NCBI GenBank assembly: GCA_002381565.1
Contig: DFWZ01000047.1
Location: forward strand, 72,039 to 99,766
From: Gallionella sp. UBA4121
GTDB taxonomy: Bacteria > Pseudomonadota > Gammaproteobacteria > Burkholderiales > Gallionellaceae
Direction of reading: 5' to 3'
Length of the DNA: 27,728 nt
Made by a program: the position numbers and the translations under genes
Shown: positions 1 through 9,457 of the stretch, piece after piece
How the letters are laid out: every line of letters starts with the position of its first letter
How positions within the stretch are numbered: the first letter of the stretch is position 1
The notes under the pieces: model-generated
Told to the model about the DNA's origin: nothing
The model's database searches: none
Seen by the model: the letters and a program-made list of their open reading frames with translations, nothing else

Positions 1-308
1 CAGGGTTGCCATTCTTTCACGAGCGCTGCGATTGCCGCGAAGCGGATATCGTTTTTTTCTTCGGAAATGGTGGTCAGGGGCTCTGAACTGGCAGAAAAAG
101 TGTTGCCGACTGCAACACCGATACGCTGGGTGCCAAAATCGAATGCGAGCAAGGTGCCAACGACAGGATTGAGGATTCGGGATTCAGGATTCGGGAGCGC
201 GGAGCGGGAATCCAAAGTCGTCGAATGAGATTCGGAAACAGAAAGCTGCTGCGCAGCGACACCACTCAATCCTGTATCCTCGATTCCCGATCCTGCCTTT
301 TCAGGCAT
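1..308 (-). CDS. ruvX: RuvX/YqgF, putative Holliday junction resolvase (3' end beyond window)
   Basis: RNase H-fold nuclease family involved in 16S rRNA 5' processing and/or Holliday junction resolution. About 102 codons are visible; the gene runs off the left edge. The family's first strand is clear: LLAFDFGTQRIGVAVGN, with the catalytic Asp in AFDFG. I place the start at ATG 308-306 (MPEKAG...), which overlaps the yqgE stop, the usual arrangement of this pair. The odd part is that some 45 residues lie between MPE and GTLLAFDFG, where family members normally have only a few. That insert is encoded by a degenerate GATTCGGGATTC-type repeat (163-297) and keeps the frame open. Alternatively translation starts at TTG 152-150, directly before LAFDFG, giving a normal length. 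Identity is firm; the start is uncertain. Confidence 0.85.
   Translation of the reverse strand, partial: MPEKAGSGIEDTGLSGVAAQQLSVSESHSTTLDSRSALPNPESRILNPVVGTLLAFDFGTQRIGVAVGNTFSASSEPLTTISEEKNDIRFAAIAALVKEWQP
163..297. repeat. Degenerate GATTCGGGATTC repeat with inverted ends inside ruvX
   Basis: The left arm (about 163-199) is a run of near-identical GGATTCGG / GGATTCAGG units. The right arm (about 265-297) has the complementary sense (CTCAATCCTGTATCC, CGATTCCCGATCC). An 11-bp perfect inverted repeat, ACAGGATTGAG at 163-173 and CTCAATCCTGT at 265-275, joins them, so the unit could fold as one long imperfect hairpin. Similar GATTCGGGATTC-like stretches are known as dispersed intergenic repeats in some proteobacteria. 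Here it lies within the reading frame at the 5' end of ruvX. Confidence 0.7.
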
Positions 309-861
309 GTCCGGCATCCTCTACCAGCATCGAGTAATTTACACCGAGCAACGCCATCGCCGCCGCCAGCCGTTCTTCAGCGGGCAGCCCGAACAGGATA
401 TGTTCAGTGGCAGGTACTGTCAGCCAGGTATTTTCGTTGATTTCATGCTCCAGCTGGCCTTGTTCCCATCCGGAATAACCCAGGGTTACCAGAAAATTTT
501 CTGGTCCTTTTCCTTCACCCAGCGCCTCGAGTATATCCTTGGATGTGGTCAGCGCCAGATGGTCATTGATGCGCAGCGTGGATTGCCAATCCCTTCCGGT
601 GTCGTGCAACACGAAACCGCGCTCGACTTGTACAGGCCCGCCCACGTGCACCGGCATTTTTCCAAGGGCTGGCTGGAGCAGCGGGATGTTGATCTGGCTG
701 AACATTTCAGCCATCGTCAGACTGATCGGGCGGTTCACCACCAGCCCTAACGCGCCGTTCTCGTCGTGCTCGCAGATGTAGGTCAGCGTGCCGGCAAAAA
801 ACCCCTCTTGCATGGCGGGCATGGCAATCAGGAAGTGGTTGGTAAGATTGAAATTAGACAT
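301..861 (-). CDS. yqgE: YqgE/AlgH family protein (UPF0301)
   Basis: Member of the YqgE/AlgH family, a conserved small cytosolic protein of unknown biochemical role. The product of about 186 residues aligns over its whole length with the family: NHFLIAMPAMQEGFFAGTL at the N-terminus, ICEHDENGALGLVVNRP, HVGGPVQVERGFVLH, LVTLGYSGWEQGQLE and the terminal GHA. I chose ATG 861-859 because it gives the usual length (E. coli YqgE is 187 residues). An in-frame GTG at 894-892 would add 11 residues. Neither start has a convincing Shine-Dalgarno sequence. Its last codons overlap the ruvX start, so the two are probably cotranscribed. Confidence 0.92.
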   Translation of the reverse strand: MSNFNLTNHFLIAMPAMQEGFFAGTLTYICEHDENGALGLVVNRPISLTMAEMFSQINIPLLQPALGKMPVHVGGPVQVERGFVLHDTGRDWQSTLRINDHLALTTSKDILEALGEGKGPENFLVTLGYSGWEQGQLEHEINENTWLTVPATEHILFGLPAEERLAAAMALLGVNYSMLVEDAGHA

Positions 862-1045
862 GTCGGCATTGTAGCTGGCTACGCGATCCTTCACAATTCG
901 ACATTGACACCACGATCGTCAATTTTATCGAATGGCATTAACATATTTGTTGTTGTCGCACCGTAACTGACTGGACAGGTCATGCAACCGCGGCATGCCC
1001 CTACCGTTCGCAGCTCCGCCGGATTGTGATGCCGGCCCCTTCTAG

Positions 1046-3907
1046 CTAGAACCCGACCAGATCGTCGACCGGCAAAATCAGTGGCGCGCCGGTGATCCGC
1101 TCCAGTGTTTTGCCGATGATTTCAACATTGTTGTCGAAGCCGCCGTGCGACGGGCTGTCGGCCTTCTGCTGAACGCCGTCGCCTCTCCTGGTGATGAATT
1201 TATCTTCATCGTGAATTTTCACGCGCTGTTCCAGCCGGCTGATTTTCACCGCGTTGCGCCAATTGGTGAGCGCCTCACTGGTGCTTGATGAACCGTCCCA
1301 GCCGTCAAAGTCCGGATCATAGACATTTGCCAATCCCAGTATGGGCATGCGCGCGTCGGATTCCAGCGCGTTGGAAACAAAATAAAGCAGGGATTTCTGG
1401 TAGATATAGGCCACGTTGTCGTCCTGCTCTTGCTTGTCTGCCAGGATGTCCAGATAAAGACTGTTCATGATCTCTTTATGCGGGGCGTAATAGCGGTTAG
1501 CGAAGGACACGGTGCAGGCAGGGGCGTACAGGTTGACGGTCCTGACATGCGAAGCCAGGTCTTTCTGCTCCAGATTATCCAGCAGACGGCCCAGAATGAT
1601 GGAACCGGCAGAATGGCCGATCAGGTGGATTTCGAAATTATCATTCCAGCTGTCCGCCAGCGCGTGCAGCGCATCGGTCAGCAGGTCGCCACCGTGCCCG
1701 CTTTCCGCCGCCAGTTCGGCGTTTTCCTTCATCTCGGTCCACAGGGGGCGTGCGAACGGGCGGCCGATGGTTTTTTCGACGACAGGATCACTGACCTTGT
1801 CGTTCAGCCAGTCGCGAATGCCACCGGCTTTGCCTGCCGCACCGGCATCGAATTTATCCGCCAGGACATCACTTATGGATTCGAGCAGGCCGCTCTTCCA
1901 CACCAGAAACAGCGGGTAACAGCCGTTCCCCAGAAAATACCGCCCCATCGCCTGGGCGCGCCCGATTGCGGACGCCTCACTGTTGAGACCGCCGTGCGCG
2001 TAGATCACCAGCCGTTTTATTTTCTGCTGCGGGTTCTGCCTGAACCAGGCATCCGGCATCACGCACGCCTGGTTTTGCAAGGTGCGAGTCACCCCGTCCA
2101 GCTTGTCGAAGTGATTGACGCGGCCGTTGTTGCCAAGCACGATGCTGTGCTGGTAGGCCGTCTCCTCGTCCCACCAGTTGGCATGGGCGGCGGCAGCAGC
2201 AGTGCCGGACGGCATTCCGCCACCGGCCACAAAGCGGCCCGAGACCACCCCCGGTACGCCGAGTGCTGCGACCCATGCATCCATGGCGTGCGCCAGCCAG
2301 TCCGCGTAGCTGATTACGGCAAAACCCCCTGCGCCCCAGCCGTTGCCCCATGAATTTTGCAAGATGAAACCTGTGCGGTTGAAACCCACCAGCGCGAAGG
2401 AATGGCCGCCGCTGCGTGAAGGCTTGCCGTCATAGGCGATCACCGGCAGATCGGCGTGGCATGAGGGGGCTTTGGCACTGGTTTTCACGGTATCCCAACC
2501 ATTATGGGTATAGGCCGAGACGTAAATCGCGCCGACTTCCAGAATGGCTGCCTGCAAGTCGGTGATCGTCTGAAGCTCGATCCGGTAATACACACCCAGT
2601 GTTTGTTCGATGGCATCAATATCCCAGCCCGACCTGGGAAGGGTTTCGCTTCCCGCCTCGTACGTCCACATCGATTTGAGGCAGACTCCATTGTGATACC
2701 AGCCCTTGAGTGCACCCCGGCAGCTTGACCCGCTGTAGTCTTCACCCTCATATTCGTCGAAGCGGCGGGCGAAATGGTACAACATGCGCGGGCTGACTGA
2801 CTCGAGTTTGGCAGGCATTCCGGCGGTTTTCCAGCGCAGGTAGTTGATGACGCAGGCCAGGCCAAACCCGGTGCAAGCTCCCTCCTGCCCCTGATCCAGA
2901 ATGAGTCCGGCCTTGGTATAGACGCCTATGAAAGGCTTGATGTCGCCGTCAGAAGGGTACATCTTCGGCAGCGAATTTGGCGGCGGCATATACAATTCGT
3001 CGCGCAAATCCGCAGGATCGCTCGTCACATTGAGCGCGGCCCGACGCGCCGCGACAGGAGCTGCCGCACGCGCGGCAGCTGCCAGTGGTTTCGCGGCCCA
3101 CGCCTGTTGCGCCTTGAGGTATGTTTCGGAAAAACGCTCCAGGCCGTGGCTGCCGCCATTGACGATTTTGCGCGCAGCCTTCAGGTCGTTCTTCGCAAGC
3201 GCCGTGTCCAGTTTTGCCCTGTTTGCATCGAGATAGGCGGCCAGCAGGCAGGCGGCGACTTCCGGCGCACAGGCGCTATCCGGGTTGTCGGCCAATGGTA
3301 TGTCGAGCACCTCGCCAAATTTTTTGTAATTGTCGCGCCCGGTCAACTGCACGAAGCCCCGTCCGCGATAACGCGCCCCATCGCCCGGATTTTTGTTGCC
3401 CAGCTTGTATTCATAGGCGCTGAAGGCCGCTTGTCCGGGCAGCGTGTTGAAGTGGGAAGGCAATTCGGAAATGGGCACGAAGCCCTCGGTCTCGGCGCGT
3501 ATCGTGCCCAGCGCTGTACAGATCATGTTCACATCGGTCAGGCCGAAGGCCGCCAGTGCTGCCGTCACGTAAGGCAGATTTCTGGCGATGCTGGATGTTC
3601 GCGTGTAGGGAAACAGACGGCTCACCGTGGCGGTGTCCACCTCAATATCCAGCTTCGCGGGCGGCGAAATTCCCAGCGCGGACAGGCAGCGAGGACCTGC
3701 AATGCCGTCCGCCACCAGTCCCACACTGGCCTGCCAGGCCCGCAACGCGGTCTCGGTGTCGGCATCGAATTCATCGCCGCTGTTTAATCCGGGGTAGGCC
3801 GCTGCCGCGTTACCCAATATTTTGCGCAAGGCTGCTTTTAGCCCGGCGACCTCAATGCCTGCGTTGCCCCGCATCAACAACAATATTTTTATATTCGAGC
3901 TTTTCAT
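1046..3907 (-). CDS. Four-module protein: PG-binding domain, GH19 domain, papain-like (C1) protease, alpha/beta hydrolase
   Basis: A 953-residue protein with no recognised gene name. Residues about 10-80 look like a PG_binding_1 domain (DADTETALRAWQASVGLVADGIAGP). Residues about 90-270 are a glycoside hydrolase 19 (chitinase/endolysin) domain: the general acid is probably Glu139 in RAETEGF, with RGRGFVQLTGRDNY at 181-194. After an Ala/Arg-rich linker (272-292), residues about 300-550 form a C1 papain-like protease: Gln339 (oxyanion hole), Cys345 in QGQEGACTGFG, His502 in GGHSFALVGF and Asn518 in NSWGNGWG. After a Gly/Ala linker (558-577), residues about 585-950 form an alpha/beta hydrolase with YAHGG (His638) and nucleophile Ser766 in GHSAGS. 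All key residues are present. No signal peptide or membrane segment is visible. The start has AAGGGAG about 8 bases upstream. The gene stands alone between chpA and yqgE. Domain calls are good; function and substrate are unknown. Confidence 0.85.
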   Translation of the reverse strand: MKSSNIKILLLMRGNAGIEVAGLKAALRKILGNAAAAYPGLNSGDEFDADTETALRAWQASVGLVADGIAGPRCLSALGISPPAKLDIEVDTATVSRLFPYTRTSSIARNLPYVTAALAAFGLTDVNMICTALGTIRAETEGFVPISELPSHFNTLPGQAAFSAYEYKLGNKNPGDGARYRGRGFVQLTGRDNYKKFGEVLDIPLADNPDSACAPEVAACLLAAYLDANRAKLDTALAKNDLKAARKIVNGGSHGLERFSETYLKAQQAWAAKPLAAAARAAAPVAARRAALNVTSDPADLRDELYMPPPNSLPKMYPSDGDIKPFIGVYTKAGLILDQGQEGACTGFGLACVINYLRWKTAGMPAKLESVSPRMLYHFARRFDEYEGEDYSGSSCRGALKGWYHNGVCLKSMWTYEAGSETLPRSGWDIDAIEQTLGVYYRIELQTITDLQAAILEVGAIYVSAYTHNGWDTVKTSAKAPSCHADLPVIAYDGKPSRSGGHSFALVGFNRTGFILQNSWGNGWGAGGFAVISYADWLAHAMDAWVAALGVPGVVSGRFVAGGGMPSGTAAAAAHANWWDEETAYQHSIVLGNNGRVNHFDKLDGVTRTLQNQACVMPDAWFRQNPQQKIKRLVIYAHGGLNSEASAIGRAQAMGRYFLGNGCYPLFLVWKSGLLESISDVLADKFDAGAAGKAGGIRDWLNDKVSDPVVEKTIGRPFARPLWTEMKENAELAAESGHGGDLLTDALHALADSWNDNFEIHLIGHSAGSIILGRLLDNLEQKDLASHVRTVNLYAPACTVSFANRYYAPHKEIMNSLYLDILADKQEQDDNVAYIYQKSLLYFVSNALESDARMPILGLANVYDPDFDGWDGSSSTSEALTNWRNAVKISRLEQRVKIHDEDKFITRRGDGVQQKADSPSHGGFDNNVEIIGKTLERITGAPLILPVDDLVGF

Positions 3908-4393
3908 TTTTCATTCTCCCTTGCGGTGGACGAGCTATGACAAACACTGTTTACTGGTGACTGAAGTCGCCGGGAGATAGTCCACGGCATGAAGCAGAAT
4001 AACGGGTGGGCGATCCCCTTTTTAACCATTTTGCTGCTTAATTTCAGACTAACGGGAGAGAGGCTGATTCACCCTGCACTGGATGGCACCGTAGCGGCCC
4101 GCATGGTGACGGTCAATATGCCAAACGGCCTATGTATTTTGGCCTATGCGAGACGATGCATATTTTTTGATATTCGGCGATGTAAAGAATTGATCCTGGA
4201 AAAAGCAGTTGCACACGAGTCGGATTTAGCAGGGATGCTGTTCGGTGAACATCAACTCGCAAACAGATTCAAATGCATGCAATGGTTTTCGCCATCACCC
4301 GGCGGGATTTCCCCTGCTTAATGCAGCGTGTTTCGTGACTTGTGTGGGTGTAATGAGGTTTTTGATCCGTTAGCCGCCACAAACCCAGGGCTG
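3908..4393. other. Intergenic region between chpA end and the four-module gene
   Basis: 486 bases with no convincing gene. The four-module gene must have its promoter here, but I see no clear -35/-10 pair. A plus-strand frame at 3989-4321 (110 codons, hydrophobic near its start) lacks a ribosome-binding site and any family resemblance. An 8-base direct repeat, GGCCTATG, occurs at 4127-4134 and 4141-4148. No intrinsic terminator for the pil-chp operon is obvious downstream of the chpA stop. Confidence 0.5.
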
Positions 4394-7300
4394 TCAGGCC
4401 GTCACCGGCAACAATCCGGCAATCTGTTCGAGCAACGCTTCTTCCTGGTATGGCTTGCCAAGGTAGCCATTGACACCGAGCTGCATCGCGAAATCGCGAT
4501 GCTTGTCTGCGGTACGCGAGGTGATCATGATGATGGGCAGATTTTTGGTCTTTTCATCGCGGCGCATCAGCTTTGTCAATTCAAAACCATCCATGCGCGG
4601 CATTTCAATATCAAGCAGCATCACGGATGGCGTGATTTCATTGAGTTGCTCCAGCGCATCGATCCCATCCTTGGCTGTCACCACCTGATATCCGGCGCGC
4701 ATCAGTAAACGCGAGGTGATCTTGCGCACGGTCAGCGAATCATCCACCACCATGATCAGCGGCTGAGCTTTCGGCACGACCGTTTCCGCCTTGCGTGTGT
4801 GGCGCGAGGCAATGCGTTGCGTCATTTGAACAGGATTCAGAATCAGCACCACCGCACCATTACCCAATACAGTCGCACCGGCAATACCCGGCAGCCGTGC
4901 CAGCTGAGGACCGATGTTCTTCACCACCGCCTCCCTGTTGCCTCGCAATTCATCAACATGCAAGGCGATACGCTGGTTACCGCTGCGCAGCAACAACAAG
5001 GCATTATGAGGCTGAACGGAAGGTGCGAACTCATCATCCCCGAGCAGCGTCGGCAAATAATTGAACGGGTATGTGTTGCCCTCCCATACCACTTTTTGCT
5101 CAATGTACAAAGTTTTCAATACATCCGGTTTCACCTGACGCACCTGTTCCACCATGGTCGAGGGAATAGCGTAGATATCCTCGCCTGCACGCACCATCAG
5201 CACCTGTGTCACAGCCAGCGTAAGCGGCAAATGGATGGTGAAGCGGGTGCCCTGCCCCGAGCGGGAGCTGACATCGATCCGTCCGCCCAGTGCCGTGATT
5301 TCACTGCGCACCACATCCATGCCGATGCCGCGCCCCGCCACTTCCGTCACCTCGCTCGCCGTTGAAATACCCGAAGTGAAAATCAGCTGTGCCAACTGAT
5401 CATCGCTGATGGTGTCGTCCGTCTCATCCAGCAAACCTTTTTTGACGGCCTCTGCACGCAACGCAGAGAAATTCAAGCCTATGCCGTCATCGCTGAACTC
5501 AAACACGACTTCATTGCTTTCCTGACGCAAGGAAAGACGCACTTCACCGATGGCATCTTTACCGCTGGCAATTCGCAGATGTTCATCTTCCAGGCCATGT
5601 GCAATTGCATTGCGCAACAGGTGTTCAAAAGGTGCGGTCATTTTTTCCAGCACACTGCGATCGAGCTCCACACCGGTACCGGTCAGTTCCAGATTGGCGC
5701 GCTTGTTCAATTCCTTGGCGGTTTGCCGCACCAGACGATACAGCCTCTCGCTCATGCTGCCGAACGGCACCATGCGCACGCTCATCAGGTTTTGCTGCAT
5801 ATCGCGGTTCAGGCGCGCCTGCGCAAAGATGGCCGAGCTGGTTTCATCGATATTCTTCAGCAGCGACTGCTGAACCGTCTGCACGTCATGCACACTCTCG
5901 TTCATGAAGCGTGTCAGCTCCTGCAACCGCGTATAACGGTCAAACTCCAGCGGGTCGAATTGTTCGTTGCTTTCAGTAGCCAGGGAGACACGTGCCTGAA
6001 TCTGGCTCTCCGCCTGAATTTCCACCTCGCGCAGCTGTTTGCGCAACCGCGCCACGCTGCCGGTCAATTCCAGCAAACCTTCCTTGAAGGCACGCAGCTC
6101 GGTTTCCATGCGCGAACGCGCCACGCTGATTTCACCAGCCTGGTTAACCAGACGGTCAACCACATCCGAACGTACACGCAGCATACTGGCATGCGCCACA
6201 CGTTCAGCGCCGACCGGCTCAGCGGATTCCTCAACCTCCTCTGACTCAACACCCGTCTGGACTTTACCGCTGCGCAGCCCTTCCAGCAGCACGTTAATCA
6301 GATCCAGATCGCCTTCCAGCGCATCACAGACTTCACCCGTCAGCTCATCTTCCAGCAAGCGACTTTCCATTTCGTGGGCGATTTCACCTATGCGCATGGC
6401 GCCCGTCATGCGCGCACTGCCCTTGAGGGTATGCAGCAAACGGTTCAATAATTGCAGTTCACCGTCAGGCGCCTGGCGCAAAACACGCAAACAATCGCCT
6501 ATCCTGGGTAACAGATCATCCGCCTCTTCCAGAAACACCGGCAGCAACTGCTCATCCACCTCATCGTGCAGAATCGCCTGCTGCTCACGCGCCTGCAAGG
6601 GCTTGGCCCGGAGTGGCTCATCAGCGCGAAACGCTTGCAGTGATTCGTTGAGCTCCTCGTCCTCTTGCGGGAATACCTGCGGCTCAGGCTGACTGTCCGG
6701 TGTTTCTGTCAGAAGCTGGTCAGGCTGTGATGTTTCGGCATCGGGTGATACCTCGCCCGCTTGCGCAGGCGCAACTTCTTCATCCATCCCGGCAAGCTCT
6801 GCCCGCTTTTCATTCTCACTGATTACACTTTCCTTGTCGGCCAGTACCCGCTGGACAAGGTCATCGCGTTCCTGCGGCATTTTTTTGGCGCAAATACTCT
6901 GCACCATCTCATCGAGCGCCGCGATCGCCTCCTCCAGCATGTGCAACTGTTCAGCACGTATCTCCGCCGTCCAGTCAATATGGGCTTGCAGCCAGCCTTC
7001 AACCGCTGCGGATAACTCCACGACAGACATGAAGCCCAGACTGCGGCAGATTCCGGCAAGTGTATGAGCTGCGCGCATAAAATCGTAGGCTATCTGCGGC
7101 GGCTGGTTCGCCAGCAGCGCATTCAGGTGATGGTGCAATGCAAGCACATTCTGACTGGCTTCTTCGCTGGCAATTTTGAACAACGTAGGTGAAAGTGCGA
7201 TCCCGCCTATCACCACCGACTCCGGCTCGGCAAAGTCCGGCCCGGCAGCTATCTTTTCAGCACGCTGCTCTGCGACCGGCTCAACTGGCGCGTTGATGCC

Positions 7301-9445
7301 ATTTTCAATTTGCCGCGCGCGCTCAATCAGATCACCCGCCTCGATGCTGACGCAACCTTGTTTTTCAAGGTCTGCTATCCAGCCGAAAAAAGCCTGTACG
7401 GCATCCGTAATGAAACGCAGTAAAGCCGGGTTGGCCGGCTTTCTGTCTTGCAGGCATTTCTGCATGGCACGTTCAGCCGCCCAGGCCACTTCACCCAGAT
7501 CAAGCAAGCCCACCATACGCCCGCTGCCCTTCAAGGTATGAAAGCCGCGGCGTATCGTTGTCAACGGTTCCAGATTTTCAGGATGCAACTGACTGATCTC
7601 AACGTTGTCACGCATGATGCCCAACACTTCGTTCGCTTCTTCAAGAAATATTTCAAGCAACTCTGCATCGTCCCCTGGCGGGCGCTGCATTTTTGGCGCC
7701 GGAGGTTTCGCTGGTATTGCGAGCGGTAGTGGCGGGACTTGCGTGACGGGTGCAGCTACGGGCGGCGTGGATAGCTCACGTAATCGGGACAGCTCAGCCA
7801 ATGCAGTGCGCATGGCCGTCGTATCCTCCTTTTGTCCGTTCGCAAGGTGTTGCAGATAATCGTACAGCGCACTCACCGCACCTGCCAAAACCAGCGTCTC
7901 AGAGGGCTTGGGTGCGTCCCCCCCGTCCGCAAAACTCCGCACCATGGTCAGAATTTCAAGCAGCAATTGCTCGGCCTGTTTCAGAGACAGAATATGCAAG
8001 CCGCCGTGAATTTGCACCAACAAGCGCTGCAAACTGATCAGTTCATCCCGTTTCGCCGCATCGTCAAAGAACGCGCTCAAGCCCTGCTCGACGAGTTGCA
8101 GATTCGCCAGCATTTCATTGGCCAGTGATGACGTGACAGCGCCCTGTTCGGTCTGCCCATAAAGACTGATCAGTTTTGCGATGCGTTGTGCATCCTCAGG
8201 CTTCTGACTCATTGCCGCATCGATCTGATCGGACAAGATGCGAGCCTGCTCCTGAAAACGCGTGTCTATGGTTTCATATTGCGCCATGCCGCTATGCCAT
8301 AGCATCAACGCCATCGCCACATCTTCACCGATCAGGCGCGCATATTCCGGTTCGCGCAGGTACGCTGACAAGGCGTCGATTTTTTTGGTCAGGTAGTGGG
8401 GCGGCTTGCGCTCCAGCCTGTCGCTTTTCTGCGCAATTTTTTCTATATACTCGACAAATTTAATACACGCGGCCTTGTCACCCGCGACACACTGCTCCCA
8501 GTTATCCTCAGCCTGCTGCATCTGATCGCGCAGTTCCTCATAGGACTGCTTTTCCTCGGCTGAGCTGGGCGCAACGGGATAGTACTGCTCAAGGGCGTAT
8601 TGCCGCCTGATCTGTTCCACACGGTCACTGACAGCACTGCTCCGTCCAATCAGGTAGAGCATCTCATTGAGCACCGGCTGGACATCACCCGCGTCAACTT
8701 CCGCAGCCACACGCATCTGCCTGTCTATCCGCCCCAGCAGTTTGCGCATGCTCAGATCCAGCGACTCCGGCATCACACAATCGAGCAGACCACCGGCTAC
8801 CCACCAGAACACGCGCCCGTCACCCCGGGGAATACAACTCAATACCGTATCGAGCGCCTGTTGCATCAGAGGCAAGGCACCTGCCACGTCATTTTTCTGC
8901 AATAGAAGTATCAGGCCGCGCTGGTACTGGCTGCGCGCCGCCTTGATTTGCGCTGTCGTGTCTGCCGGCTGAACGATGCCCAACACACTTTCGGGCAACT
9001 GCACAGCCAGATTGGGAAAAAACAGATCCTGCTCGAATGACATTTCCATGCCACGCAGATGTTGCATAGCTTCGTATCTGGGAAACAAACGCAACGCGGC
9101 GTTATCCGCCCCTTGCATCAGCGCATCCAGATAACCCGTCAGGCCGTTCAAGGCGCCTTGCAAAACGGTACGGTACAGGTGAGAAACCAGACCGGGATTT
9201 TCCGCTAACTCATCCAGCACGCGGCTTATTTCCAGACAATATACGGCCACGCCATCCAGACGGATCATCCTGAGCACGCCCTCAACGCGGTGCAACTCCG
9301 CGCGCACTTCCTCCAGCGCAGATTCACCAAGCCCAGGTTCTGCCAGATATTTGGCAAGACGCTCGCTCACCACGCTCAGCGCCTCATCCATGCCGGGCTT
9401 TACCACGGCAAGTGATGCAAGGTCGAATGACGTTTTGTTAGGCAT
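4394..9445 (-). CDS. chpA: ChpA/PilL hybrid chemotaxis histidine kinase
   Basis: CheA-type kinase of the Pil-Chp system that controls type IV pilus extension/retraction and related surface signalling. 1683 residues. The N-terminal ~550 residues are helical and lack a phosphorylatable His (FimL-like, degenerate Hpt region). Three Hpt domains follow with His636 (FHTLKGSGR), His794 (AHTLAGICR) and His1005 (LHTLKGSAR). Then come the dimerisation/ATPase core (LLRNAIAHGLED with Asn1279, DDGIGL near 1319, GRGIGMD near 1371), a CheW-like domain (about 1410-1545) and a C-terminal receiver (Asp1568/1569, phosphoacceptor Asp1612 in LLDIEMPRMDG). P. aeruginosa ChpA is larger and has more Hpt-type domains, so this is a reduced version. 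It starts 12 bases after pilJ and is the last gene of the cluster. Confidence 0.95.
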   Translation of the reverse strand: MPNKTSFDLASLAVVKPGMDEALSVVSERLAKYLAEPGLGESALEEVRAELHRVEGVLRMIRLDGVAVYCLEISRVLDELAENPGLVSHLYRTVLQGALNGLTGYLDALMQGADNAALRLFPRYEAMQHLRGMEMSFEQDLFFPNLAVQLPESVLGIVQPADTTAQIKAARSQYQRGLILLLQKNDVAGALPLMQQALDTVLSCIPRGDGRVFWWVAGGLLDCVMPESLDLSMRKLLGRIDRQMRVAAEVDAGDVQPVLNEMLYLIGRSSAVSDRVEQIRRQYALEQYYPVAPSSAEEKQSYEELRDQMQQAEDNWEQCVAGDKAACIKFVEYIEKIAQKSDRLERKPPHYLTKKIDALSAYLREPEYARLIGEDVAMALMLWHSGMAQYETIDTRFQEQARILSDQIDAAMSQKPEDAQRIAKLISLYGQTEQGAVTSSLANEMLANLQLVEQGLSAFFDDAAKRDELISLQRLLVQIHGGLHILSLKQAEQLLLEILTMVRSFADGGDAPKPSETLVLAGAVSALYDYLQHLANGQKEDTTAMRTALAELSRLRELSTPPVAAPVTQVPPLPLAIPAKPPAPKMQRPPGDDAELLEIFLEEANEVLGIMRDNVEISQLHPENLEPLTTIRRGFHTLKGSGRMVGLLDLGEVAWAAERAMQKCLQDRKPANPALLRFITDAVQAFFGWIADLEKQGCVSIEAGDLIERARQIENGINAPVEPVAEQRAEKIAAGPDFAEPESVVIGGIALSPTLFKIASEEASQNVLALHHHLNALLANQPPQIAYDFMRAAHTLAGICRSLGFMSVVELSAAVEGWLQAHIDWTAEIRAEQLHMLEEAIAALDEMVQSICAKKMPQERDDLVQRVLADKESVISENEKRAELAGMDEEVAPAQAGEVSPDAETSQPDQLLTETPDSQPEPQVFPQEDEELNESLQAFRADEPLRAKPLQAREQQAILHDEVDEQLLPVFLEEADDLLPRIGDCLRVLRQAPDGELQLLNRLLHTLKGSARMTGAMRIGEIAHEMESRLLEDELTGEVCDALEGDLDLINVLLEGLRSGKVQTGVESEEVEESAEPVGAERVAHASMLRVRSDVVDRLVNQAGEISVARSRMETELRAFKEGLLELTGSVARLRKQLREVEIQAESQIQARVSLATESNEQFDPLEFDRYTRLQELTRFMNESVHDVQTVQQSLLKNIDETSSAIFAQARLNRDMQQNLMSVRMVPFGSMSERLYRLVRQTAKELNKRANLELTGTGVELDRSVLEKMTAPFEHLLRNAIAHGLEDEHLRIASGKDAIGEVRLSLRQESNEVVFEFSDDGIGLNFSALRAEAVKKGLLDETDDTISDDQLAQLIFTSGISTASEVTEVAGRGIGMDVVRSEITALGGRIDVSSRSGQGTRFTIHLPLTLAVTQVLMVRAGEDIYAIPSTMVEQVRQVKPDVLKTLYIEQKVVWEGNTYPFNYLPTLLGDDEFAPSVQPHNALLLLRSGNQRIALHVDELRGNREAVVKNIGPQLARLPGIAGATVLGNGAVVLILNPVQMTQRIASRHTRKAETVVPKAQPLIMVVDDSLTVRKITSRLLMRAGYQVVTAKDGIDALEQLNEITPSVMLLDIEMPRMDGFELTKLMRRDEKTKNLPIIMITSRTADKHRDFAMQLGVNGYLGKPYQEEALLEQIAGLLPVTA

Positions 9446-9457
9446 GGCTGGCCGTTA

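Noticed and set aside
74..265. Minus-strand 63-codon frame across the repeat near ruvX
   Set aside because: It is out of frame with the RuvX sequence LLAFDFGTQRIGVAVG, which is clearly coding in the neighbouring frame.
1430..2353. Long plus-strand frame opposite the four-module gene
   Set aside because: Antisense shadow of a GC-rich gene with complete domain motifs on the minus strand.
3989..4321. 110-codon plus-strand frame with hydrophobic N-terminus
   Set aside because: No Shine-Dalgarno sequence, no family resemblance, and it lies between two genes on the opposite strand; probably a chance open frame.
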